The notes under the pieces are model-generated. The model had not been told where the DNA came from. It did no database searches and was given only the letters and a program-made list of their open reading frames with translations. A program made the translations under genes and the position numbers. From Pleodorina starrii (Eukaryota; Chlorophyta; Chlorophyceae; Chlamydomonadales; Volvocaceae), in contig BRXU01000015.1 in the NCBI GenBank assembly GCA_030267565.1, positions 426,001 through 490,000 of the forward strand: a stretch of 64,000 nt of DNA. Reading direction: 5' to 3'. Below are positions 25,392 through 34,300 of this stretch, piece by piece (positions within the stretch are counted from its first letter, which is position 1; the number at the start of each line of letters is the position of its first letter).

Positions 25392-25629
25392 AACTGAAGG
25401 TTTTCTGAGTGAAACGAAGAAAACCAAGGTTTTCTGTGTATTTGCCGAGAGCGTTCTCGGCTGTTCGTTGGCGGTACGGCCTGGCCGTACCGGTGAGAGC
25501 GAAGTGCAAGTCGCGCTGAGCGCGACGGAAAGAGCAATTTCGCGAGTTCATTTAGTCAGTACTGACAGGTTTCCGCTGCGTCTTCTGCCCATTACACCGC
25601 CCCGCGGCAGATAGCGCAGTCGGTTACCA
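25392..25629 (+). repeat. Retrotransposon repeat A1
   Basis: 238 bp, identical by eye to A2. Its last base is the A of the Gag start codon. It contains five inverted repeats: 25399-25425 (arms GGTTTTCT/AGAAAACC), 25444-25461 (7-bp arms), 25472-25492 (10-bp arms, 1-nt loop), 25510-25526 (8-bp arms, 1-nt loop) and 25555-25566 (perfect palindrome). Confidence 0.95.
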
Positions 25630-26690
25630 TGTTGCCCCTTTTCGGCCTAGAGGTCGCCCTAGTGGCAATGCTCGCTGGCGTACTTATGATGCCAGCTAAG
25701 AGAAAACTTAGTGACCAGCTGGTAGAACTACAGAAGGTCTACACAGACCTTCAGGCCCAGTTGACCGCCATTGAGCGGTCCGACGACTACCAGAAGGCCG
25801 CCTCCCTGCTGGCGGCTGACCCTGGTGCTCGTGCAAATAAAAAGAAGTTCACAGCGGCGGTGAGCTCCGCGTATGACACCTGCGTCGCCTTGAAGAATCA
25901 AATGGCCAGCGTCAGCGCTAATATCGCCCAGCTGGAGATGGCCATGGAGCAGCCGGCGTTGAAAGTTCTCGTATCCGATAAGTCGGGTCGCGTCATGGAG
26001 CGCCCATTCAAGGACCTGGACTACGTCAACGACAGCTGGGTCAACAAGGCCGGCAAGGAGCACAAGGCGCTCAAGCGTGAGAACCGTGAGCTGAACCAAA
26101 TCTACCACGCGTTCCAGAAGGTCAACCGCAGCCTGGAGGACGAACGCGAGGCGCGCCGCGACGATGCTCCGCCGGAGCAGATGGAGGAGTTGGAGAAGGC
26201 AACCAACGACGCCATTACGGACGGTGAGAACTTGCTCACGGACCTGAACATGCGGCTGCGCAAGGCCATGTTAGTGGGCTGGGAGGCGGTTGAGTCGTTG
26301 GATCTGCCGGACTGCTGCAAGTCCGAGGAGGAGCGTAGTAAGCTGTTTTCCGCGCACAAGCGAGTCGCCGCGGAGAGGGAATGTGAGCGTAGGGGTGCCA
26401 AGCCCGGGGTGCAGAAGCAGGGGGGCGCGGGTTTCCGTCAGCGGCAGCTCGTGGCGCCTGGTGCCGGCTTTGGCCAGGCCCAGGTCGGGTTCGGCCCCGG
26501 GCAGGGTGGTTTGCTACCGCACCAGGCGCTCCCCTTCGTGTCGGGGGTGCAGTTTGGTGGCGTGGTCGCGGGTGCCGGTCAAGGCGGCGGCAAGCCCCCG
26601 CGTGTCCCTAAGCCGACGGATCAGTGTTATAAGTGCAAGTTGTTCGGGCACTTCGCGAACATGTGCCCGAATCCGCCCGCAGCGCGGTGA
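25629..26690 (+). CDS. gag: Retrotransposon Gag-like protein with CCHC zinc knuckle
   Basis: 353 residues from ATG 25629, whose A is the last base of repeat A1. The N-terminus has a hydrophobic patch followed by long charged helices (about residues 20-260), consistent with capsid-type assembly. It then has a Gly/Gln-rich linker. A single zinc knuckle lies near the C-terminus with C333, C336, H341 and C346 (CYKCKLFGHFANMC), the nucleic-acid-binding motif of retroelement Gags. Two in-frame TGA codons follow (26688 and 26694). The RT frame downstream is the same reading frame. Confidence 0.88.
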   Translation: MLPLFGLEVALVAMLAGVLMMPAKRKLSDQLVELQKVYTDLQAQLTAIERSDDYQKAASLLAADPGARANKKKFTAAVSSAYDTCVALKNQMASVSANIAQLEMAMEQPALKVLVSDKSGRVMERPFKDLDYVNDSWVNKAGKEHKALKRENRELNQIYHAFQKVNRSLEDEREARRDDAPPEQMEELEKATNDAITDGENLLTDLNMRLRKAMLVGWEAVESLDLPDCCKSEEERSKLFSAHKRVAAERECERRGAKPGVQKQGGAGFRQRQLVAPGAGFGQAQVGFGPGQGGLLPHQALPFVSGVQFGGVVAGAGQGGGKPPRVPKPTDQCYKCKLFGHFANMCPNPPAAR

Positions 26691-26945
26691 GAGTGACGGT
26701 CCGTGAGGGAGAGTTGTGGACGGCCCCGCCGGGGGGACTTGATCCGGCTCGCGTGGAGCCATGTCGTGAACGTGAACGCCCCGCAGCGGCGTAGCCCATC
26801 GGCGGGCTGGAGGCAGGCCCGTGCGCCGCCTTGGTGTGTGAGGGCGTCCCGGTGTGACGCAGATCCCCTCGCGGAGGGTGAGATCGAACTTTCGAAGGCC
26901 CGGTGAGCCTTACGTGACTGTGCCCCGGCTGGTGGCCGGCTTCCC

Positions 26946-28979
26946 TTGTGTAACGTGCGTTCAGATTGGGCCGAGTCCCGGGAGGGTGGTGACGTCGTTC
27001 AAGGCGCCGCGCCGCCTGCCGCGTCCGGCAACATCAATGTGAACGCCAGCTGGTGGCTTTCGGTCTGCTCCAGCTCGTGGACAAAGCAATGGGTGCAGCA
27101 AGGGTTCCCGTTGTGGTGGAAACAGGCGGGTGTCACACCGCCACCGAAGGTCATGCGAAACCACCAAGGGGCGCTGGAGCAGCGTGCCTTCGTCACCGAA
27201 TCTGTCGAGGCGCTTCTGGCAGCAGGGGCCGTACGGCAGGTTAGCGCGCGCCCACGAGTCGTTAACCCGTTAAATGCGATACCGAAGCCCCGGCAGCCTG
27301 GCAAATTCCGCCTCCTCCTTGACTTGCGGTACGTCAATCAGTACGTATACTGCCCCAAGTTCAAATTCGAGAAGCTGACTGAGTTGGAGCAAATCTTCCA
27401 GCCGAACGACTTGCTTATTAGCGCCGACCTTACTAACTCCTATTGGCAGCTCCGAATGCGCGAAGACGCCTGCGATTACCTAGGCTTCGAATGGGATGGC
27501 CGGTTTTACGTGTTTACCGTATTGCCCTTCGGGCTTGTGTCCGCCCCGTGGGCATTCTCGAAACTTATGCGGGAGTTTTCAGCGTACCTGAGGGGCAAGG
27601 GTTTTCGCCTTATCAACTATCTAGACGACTTTCTGTTCTTGTTGGGGCCAGATCGCGCCACGGCCTCTAAGCGGCGAGACGAGATTGTCCGCGAATTTGA
27701 GCGGGCGGGTGTCGCCCTGAATAAAGAAAAGAGCGTGCTGTCGCCCACATCGGTGGTGCGCTGTCTGGGGTATTTGGTCGATAGCGCGAAAGGGGTGTTC
27801 GCTATCCCGCAAGACCGTTGGGAGTCCTTCCAGAGGGCGGTGGATGAGGCCTTGGCACGGCCTAGCATCCCGGCCAGGACCCTGGCTCGTGTCGTGGGGC
27901 ACGCTGTGAGCATGTACGTCGTTATAGGGCGCTTGGGGCGTCTCTTCACGCGGGCATCGACTGCCCTACTGCCCGACCGTTGGGGATGGTCGAGTGAGGT
28001 CACGGTTACCCCGGCGGTACGAGAAGAGCTGCGCTTCTGGCAGTCGCTGGACCGGGAGCGGCTGACGAGCCCGATCCGGCGGCCCCCGGAAGTCAACACG
28101 CTCGAGGTTAACACCGACGCCAGCGCCACCGGCTGGGCGGGTGTTGTGTCGGGCCCCGGGTTGCGCACGGTGCACCTGGTCGCGCGAGGTTACTTGTCTG
28201 GGGACATGCGTCGCACGTCGTCGGGTAACCGTGAGCTGGCTGCTATCTTCTTCTCTCTTGAGTCCCTCAAGGATGAGCTGAATGGGCGGCGAGTGCATCT
28301 GCTGACGGATAGCCAGAATGCGGAGCGTATCGTTGATCACGGCAGCCGGAAGGCACATTTGCAGGAGTGGGCGCTGAAGATTTTCTGGTGGTGCAAGGAG
28401 CACCAGGTGCAGTTGAGCGTGTCGTGGATCCCTCGTGAGTTAAATGAGGTTGCTGACTACTTCAGCAAGCTGAAGGACGGGGATGACTGGAAGCTGAACC
28501 CAGTCTGGTTTGGGGTCCTCGACCGAAAGTGGGGCCCACACACGGTGGACCGATTTGCGTCGGCCGGGAACGCCCAGCTAAAGCGGTTCAACTCCTTGTA
28601 CCGGTGCCCCGGCGCAGAGGCAGTGAACTGCTTCTCGCAAATGTGGGGGAAAGAAAACAACTGGTGTAACCCACCGTTTGCTTTGGTGGGCAGAGTGCTG
28701 GAGTTTATGAAGAGCCAGGCGGCAACTGGTACGGTCGTTCTACCAGTCTGGAAGTCGGCGGTGTGGTGGCCGGTGCTGTGCCCCCGTGAGGGCGAGTTCG
28801 CGCAGTGTGTCACAGCGTGCGTGGAATTGCCACATCAGCAACGGGATCTGTTCCTGCCGGGAGAAACCGCTGCGAATGAGTATGGGGTTGGGGCCCCCAG
28901 GTGGCGGGTGTGGGCGGTGCGGGTCTCCTTTGAGGGCCGGTGGCGATGGCGCGCCCCGTTGGCAACCCCTTGCAAGTAG
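26946..28979 (+). CDS. Reverse transcriptase - RNase H - methyltransferase polyprotein
   Basis: The open frame extends from 26907; 26946 is only a TTG, and no ATG lies in frame ahead of the RT domain, so the initiation mechanism is unclear. Order counted from 26946: RT motifs FRLLLDLRYVN, LISADLTNSYWQLRM, LPFGLVSAPWAF and the catalytic YLDD at 225-228. RNase H follows with the acidic set in NTDASATGWAG, NRELAAI, LLTDSQNAERI and RELNEVADYF. A C-terminal region carries NPPF at 575-578, the motif of the adenine-methyltransferase-like domain found in DIRS elements. All key residues are present and there are no frameshifts, so the enzyme looks intact. The frame ends at TAG 28977-28979, followed by TGA 28983. 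Confidence 0.92.
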   Translation: MCNVRSDWAESREGGDVVQGAAPPAASGNINVNASWWLSVCSSSWTKQWVQQGFPLWWKQAGVTPPPKVMRNHQGALEQRAFVTESVEALLAAGAVRQVSARPRVVNPLNAIPKPRQPGKFRLLLDLRYVNQYVYCPKFKFEKLTELEQIFQPNDLLISADLTNSYWQLRMREDACDYLGFEWDGRFYVFTVLPFGLVSAPWAFSKLMREFSAYLRGKGFRLINYLDDFLFLLGPDRATASKRRDEIVREFERAGVALNKEKSVLSPTSVVRCLGYLVDSAKGVFAIPQDRWESFQRAVDEALARPSIPARTLARVVGHAVSMYVVIGRLGRLFTRASTALLPDRWGWSSEVTVTPAVREELRFWQSLDRERLTSPIRRPPEVNTLEVNTDASATGWAGVVSGPGLRTVHLVARGYLSGDMRRTSSGNRELAAIFFSLESLKDELNGRRVHLLTDSQNAERIVDHGSRKAHLQEWALKIFWWCKEHQVQLSVSWIPRELNEVADYFSKLKDGDDWKLNPVWFGVLDRKWGPHTVDRFASAGNAQLKRFNSLYRCPGAEAVNCFSQMWGKENNWCNPPFALVGRVLEFMKSQAATGTVVLPVWKSAVWWPVLCPREGEFAQCVTACVELPHQQRDLFLPGETAANEYGVGAPRWRVWAVRVSFEGRWRWRAPLATPCK

Positions 28980-29024
28980 AGTTGAACTGACAGGGGCCCG
29001 GGCGTACCCCCTTCTGCCCATGCG

Positions 29025-30065
29025 TTGTGCCGCTCAGACGCCTTTGCCGCGTCCTTCTGGGAGCGAGCGGGAAAGCTGGTGGCGCCAAATCACCGGGAGC
29101 TACTGGCGGAAAGTCAGGCGTTTGCCGCGTCGTCGAGGGCGGTCTCCACGAAGAAGGTGTACGCGAACCCGTGGGAGAGTTTTAAGGCTTGGTGCCGCGC
29201 GGGCGGTTACAGCTGCCTACCGGCAAGCCCAGTCGTGGTGGGCATGTATTTAACAACGGTGGCCAAATCGGCCTCGAGCTACGCTACCGTGAAGCTGGCA
29301 AGTGCTGCGATTTTCATGCAGCACGACTTGGCGTGTGACGGGACGAACCCGACGAAGCACCCCTTTTGCAAGGCGGTGCGGGCGGCGGCCAAGCGCTCAC
29401 TAGGGACAGCCGTGGTGAATCGTAAGGAGCCCCTGACCCTCGAGGCAATCGTGTCAGTTGTCCGGTTGTTGGCCTTTGCTGGCGCCCCCGTGTGGAGCGT
29501 CATGCTCGCAGCGTACACGGCCCTGTGTTTCGCTGGCTTCTTCCGGTACGATGACGCGGCAGGGTTGCTAGTGCGAGACGTGCAGTTGCACGCTACGCAT
29601 GCAGCCGTCTTTATTGCCAAGCGCAAGAATGACCAGTTCCGGGAAGGTAACGTGGTGCACATTGCTCGGGGTGAGAGCGTGGCCTGCCCGGTGGGCCTTC
29701 TGGAGAGGTACCTGAAGCTGTCGGGCCTGCAGGCTAACCAGCCGCTTTTTCAGGGTTTTAACGGTCAAGCCGCCCGCGCCGGGAAGACCTCGGCGCTGGA
29801 TGGGCGCGCGATCGGCTATTCGCAGGCACGGTATCACGTGCTGAAAGCCGTGGCGAAGGTGATGGGTGTCACGCACGGGGAAGCGCAGGCCATGTTTGGC
29901 CTGCACAGCTTACGGTCGGGTGGCGCGACGGCGGCTGCCGAGCAGGGTGTGGATGAGCGGTTATTTCAAGCCCACGGGGGCTGGCGGTCACGTGAGGCCA
30001 TGCTGGTATACCTGGCCGATAGCGTAGGCACGAAGCTCAAGGTATCGAAGGCCCTGGGGTACTAG
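29025..30065 (+). CDS. Retrotransposon tyrosine recombinase
   Basis: The frame is open from 28986. 29025 is a TTG, and the first in-frame ATG lies inside the protein, so the true start is uncertain. Counted from 29025, the catalytic set is complete: R174 (GFFRYDD), H294 and R297 (HSLRSGG), H317 with W320 (HGGW) and the nucleophile Y329 (MLVYLAD). These are the residues of lambda-integrase-type recombinases. In DIRS elements this enzyme inserts a circular cDNA copy. The N-terminal half matches a core-binding domain (SSRAVSTKKVYANPWESF). The stop codon is about 100 bases before repeat B1. Confidence 0.92.
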   Translation: MCRSDAFAASFWERAGKLVAPNHRELLAESQAFAASSRAVSTKKVYANPWESFKAWCRAGGYSCLPASPVVVGMYLTTVAKSASSYATVKLASAAIFMQHDLACDGTNPTKHPFCKAVRAAAKRSLGTAVVNRKEPLTLEAIVSVVRLLAFAGAPVWSVMLAAYTALCFAGFFRYDDAAGLLVRDVQLHATHAAVFIAKRKNDQFREGNVVHIARGESVACPVGLLERYLKLSGLQANQPLFQGFNGQAARAGKTSALDGRAIGYSQARYHVLKAVAKVMGVTHGEAQAMFGLHSLRSGGATAAAEQGVDERLFQAHGGWRSREAMLVYLADSVGTKLKVSKALGY

Positions 30066-30161
30066 CGGGACCCCGCGCCTCCCCTCTCTCCCACCCCAAC
30101 ATGTAATCATGGAGCGAGGCTGTTTCCCTCTCCGCTTGCCCCTGCGGCGATTATTGAAGTA

Positions 30162-30268
30162 TCGGTTACCAGGCTCGCCTCCTCCCACGGAAGCAAGCAT
30201 ACTCTTCTGCTCGCAGGTACCCGACTCCATCCCCGTCTTCAAGCGGTAAGGCAACTACTCATGAAAAC
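30162..30268 (+). repeat. Retrotransposon repeat B1
   Basis: 107 bp, identical by eye to B2 (30494-30600). It overlaps the start of A2 by the three bases AAC. Confidence 0.95.
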
Positions 30269-30503
30269 TGAAGGTTTTCTGAGTGAAACGAAGAAAACCA
30301 AGGTTTTCTGTGTATTTGCCGAGAGCGTTCTCGGCTGTTCGTTGGCGGTACGGCCTGGCCGTACCGGTGAGAGCGAAGTGCAAGTCGCGCTGAGCGCGAC
30401 GGAAAGAGCAATTTCGCGAGTTCATTTAGTCAGTACTGACAGGTTTCCGCTGCGTCTTCTGCCCATTACACCGCCCCGCGGCAGATAGCGCAGTCGGTTA
30501 CCA
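30266..30503 (+). repeat. Retrotransposon repeat A2
   Basis: 238 bp, identical by eye to A1, with the same five inverted repeats. It is joined head-on to B1 and overlaps B2 by the shared TCGGTTACCA. Confidence 0.95.
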
Positions 30504-30600
30504 GGCTCGCCTCCTCCCACGGAAGCAAGCATACTCTTCTGCTCGCAGGTACCCGACTCCATCCCCGTCTTCAAGCGGTAAGGCAACTACTCATGAAAAC
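30494..30600 (+). repeat. Retrotransposon repeat B2 (right end)
   Basis: 107-bp copy of B1 ending in CATGAAAAC. Host sequence resumes with AGCGTCAATAC. Confidence 0.95.
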
Positions 30601-31380
30601 AGCGTCAATACTGCGACCGAGCAATCCGCCCAACGAAGAGAGGTACCGCAATTCACAGCGTCTCGACGCGAAAACAAAAATGGCGACGTGCGTCAACGTC
30701 GACAGCGAATTCGCAGCGCCGCAACAGTTTACTCCGTACCTGACCCGTCTTCGAATGAAAAAATAAGCAAAGAATGCACATTCCGCGACGTGCATACACG
30801 GCCACCGGCAAGTTTTGTAACGCGCTCCGAAACCTGGCACAATTACGAATATACACCCACTATTCCAGATGCGGGAAGGCGACTCGGGGCGGAAGCCACC
30901 ACCGCCGCAACCGCGGCTTCAGTCGGTAGCGCCGCCGCCGCCGCCACTGCCACCGCCGCCGCCGCGCTCCCCGCGGGCGTGCATGGCGAACAGCAAGGCG
31001 GGCGCCGCCGCGCCCGAGTCCTGCTCCTCCTGGGTCCACTCCTGTGGATCAGGTCGGGTCGAGATCGCATCAGATTCGGATCGGATCCGATGGAATCGGT
31101 TTGGATCCGATCGGATCGGATTGGATTGAATCAGATGGGGGTGGCGCTTTACGTGCGCGCAGGAACACCGCGCGGAACGAATACGAAGCTCTTGCCGAAT
31201 CTGGAGTCCACTGTAACAACCACCACAACCACCACAGCCACTACAACAACGACCACGAAGCTCCACTTTCCACTCCCTTGAGGGGCAAGAAAGAAAACAG
31301 GTCGGCGCGCCGTGAGCGGCGCAGCAAGCCACCGGCTGCCGTGGGCGGGTGCCGGGTGCCATGCGCGTCCGTCACGCCTC
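30601..31380. other. Short spacer between retrotransposon and minisatellite
   Basis: No gene recognised. It includes a patch of about 80 bases (31055-31135) built from GGATC/GATCGG words with nested palindromes (31080-31091 and 31106-31115), and an ACC/ACA triplet-rich stretch (31210-31255). Confidence 0.45.
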
Positions 31381-34300
31381 GGCCTATGGGTCGGCCTATG
31401 GGTCGGCCTATGGGTCGGCCTATGGGCCGGCCTACGGGTCGGCCTATGGGTCGGCCTATGGGTCGGCCTATGGGTCGGCCTATGGGAAGGCCTCTGGGTC
31501 GGCCTAGGGGGCAGGCCTATGGGCAGGCCTACGGGCCGGCCTACGGGCCGGCCTATGGGTCGGCCTATGGGTCGGCCTATGGGTCGGCCTATGGGCACGC
31601 CTATGGGTAGGCCTATGGGCCGGCCTACGGGCCGGCCAAGGGGCAGGCCCATGGGCCGGCCTTTGGGCCAGCCTATGGGCCGGCCTAGGGGCAGGCTTTT
31701 GGGTTGGCCTATGGGCAGGCCTATGGGCAGGCCTATGGGCAGGCCTAGGGGTCGGCCTACGGGCCGGCCTACGGGTCGGCCTATGGGCCGGCCTATGGGC
31801 CGGCCTACGGGTCGGCCTATGGGTCGGCCTATGGGTTGGCCTATGGGTCGACCTACGGGTCGGCCTAGGGGCCGGCCTAGGGGCCGGCCTATGGGCCGGC
31901 CTATGGGTCGGCCTATGGGCCGGCCTATGGGCCGGCCTATGGGTCGGCCTAGGGGTCGGCCTAGGGGTCGACCTACGGGCCGGCCTATGGGTCGGCCTAG
32001 GGGCCGGCCTAGGGGCAGGCCTAGGGGTCGGCTTAGGGGCAGGCCTATGGGCCGGCCTATGGGTCGGCCTATGGGTCGGCCTATGGGTCGGCCTATGGGC
32101 CGGCCTATGGGTCGGCCTATGGGTCGGCCGATGGGCAGGCCTATGGGCAGGCCTATGGGCAGGCCTACGGGCCGGCCTATGGGCCGGCCTATGGGTCGGC
32201 CTATGGGTCGGCCTAGGGGTCGACCTACGGGCCGGCCTATGGGTCGGCCTAGGGGCCGGCCTAGGGGCAGGCCTAGGGGTCGGCCTATGGGCCGGCCTAT
32301 GGGTCGGCCTATGGGCCGGCCTATGGGTAAGCCTATGGGCCGGCCTAGGGGGCAGGCCTATGGGTCGGCCTATGGGTCGGCCTACGGGCCGGCCTATGGG
32401 TCGGCCTATGGGTCGGCCTATGGGTCGGCCTATGGGTCGGCCTATGGGTCGGCCTAGGGGTCGGCCTATGGGTCGGCCTATGGGTCGGCCTATGGGCAGG
32501 CCTATGGGTCGGCCTAGGGGGCAGGCCTATGGGCAGGCCTACGGGCCGGCCTACGGGCCGGCCTACGGGCCGGCCTATGGGTCGGCCTATGGGTCGGCCT
32601 ATGGGTCGGCCTATGGGTCGGCCTATGGGCCGGCCTATGGGCCGGCCTATGGATCGGCCTATGGGTCGGCCTATGGGCCGGCCTATGGGTCGGCCTATGG
32701 GTCGGCCTATGGGCCGGCCTACGGGCCGGCCTATGGGTCGGCCTACGGGTCGGCCTATGCCTATGGGCCGGCCTATGGGCCGGCCTACGGGCCGGCCAAG
32801 GGGCAGGCCCATGGGCCGGCCTTTGGGCCAGCCTATGGGCCGGCCTAGGGGCAGGCTTTTGGGTTGGCCTATGGGCAGGCCTATGGGCAGGCCTAGGGGT
32901 CGGCCTACGGGCCGGCCTACGGGTCGGCCTATGGGCCGGCCTATGGGCCGGCCTACGGGTCGGCCTATGGGTCGGCCTATGGGTTGGCCTATGGGTCGAC
33001 CTACGGGTCGGCCTATGGGCCGGCCTAGGGGCCGGCCTATGGGTCGGCCTAGGGGTCGGCCTAGGGGTCGACCTACGGGCCGGCCTATGGGTCGGCCTAG
33101 GGGCCGGCCTAGGGGCAGGCCTAGGGGTCGGCCTATGGGCAGGCCTATGGGCCGGCCTATGGGTCGGCCTATGGGTCGGCCTATGGGTCGGCCTATGGGT
33201 CGGCCTATGGGCTGGCCTAGGGGCCGGCCTATGGGTCGACCTACGGGTCGGCCTAGGGGCCGGCCTATGGGCCGGCCTATGGGCCGGCCTATGGGTCGGC
33301 CTATGGGCCGGCCTATGGGCCGGCCTATGGGTCGGCCTAGGGGTCGGCCTAGGGGTCGACCTACGGGCCGGCCTATGGGTCGGCCTAGGGGCCGGCCTAG
33401 GGGCAGGCCTAGGGGTCGGCCTAGGGGCAGGCCTATGGGCCGGCCTATGGGTCGGCCTATGGGTCGGCCTATGGGTCGGCCTATGGGCCGGCCTATGGGT
33501 CGGCCTATGGGTCGGCCGATGGGCAGGCCTATGGGCAGGCCTATGGGCAGGCCTACGGGCCGGCCTATGGGCCGGCCTATGGGTCGGCCTATGGGTCGGC
33601 CTAGGGGTCGACCTACGGGCCGGCCTATGGGTCGGCCTAGGGGCCGGCCTAGGGGCAGGCCTAGGGGTCGGCCTATGGGCCGGCCTATGGGTCGGCCTAT
33701 GGGCCGGCCTATGGGTAAGCCTATGGGCCGGCCTAGGGGGCAGGCCTATGGGTCGGCCTATGGGTCGGCCTACGGGCCGGCCTATGGGTCGGCCTATGGG
33801 TCGGCCTATGGGTCGGCCTATGGGTCGGCCTATGGGTCGGCCTATGGGTCGGCCTATGGGTCGGCCTATGGGTCGGCCTATGGGCAGGCCTATGGGTCGG
33901 CCTAGGGGGCAGGCCTATGGGCAGGCCTACGGGCCGGCCTACGGGCCGGCCTACGGGCCGGCCTATGGGTCGGCCTATGGGTCGGCCTATGGGTCGGCCT
34001 ATGGGTCGGCCTATGGGCCGGCCTATGGGCCGGCCTATGGATCGGCCTATGGGTCGGCCTATGGGCCGGCCTATGGGTCGGCCTATGGGTCGGCCTATGG
34101 GCCGGCCTACGGGCCGGCCTATGGGTCGGCCTACGGGTCGGCCTATGCCTATGGGCCGGCCTATGGGCCGGCCTACGGGCCGGCCAAGGGGCAGGCCCAT
34201 GGGCCGGCCTTTGGGCCAGCCTATGGGCCGGCCTAGGGGCAGGCTTTTGGGTTGGCCTATGGGCAGGCCTATGGGCAGGCCTAGGGGTCGGCCTACGGGC

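Larger units (their letters stand above)
25392..30600 (+). mobile_element. PAT-like DIRS retrotransposon (Kangaroo-type), complete
   Basis: The 5209-bp element has split direct repeats in the order A1 (25392-25629), coding region, B1 (30162-30268), A2 (30266-30503), B2 (30494-30600). By eye A1 equals A2 and B1 equals B2 over their full lengths, which points to a recent insertion. It encodes a zinc-knuckle Gag, RT-RNaseH-methyltransferase and a tyrosine recombinase instead of a DDE integrase. This is the diagnostic set for DIRS order elements, and the split-repeat layout is that of PAT/Kangaroo elements. Both ends carry AAC (AAC|TGAAGG at left, AAAAC| at right), and the same AAC lies at the B1/A2 junction. 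There is no obvious target-site duplication, as expected for recombinase insertion of a circular intermediate. Confidence 0.93.

Noticed and set aside
25392..30600. LTR (Gypsy/Copia) or LINE classification
   Set aside because: There is no DDE integrase, protease or endonuclease. Repeats are split A-B direct repeats, not LTRs, and a tyrosine recombinase is present.
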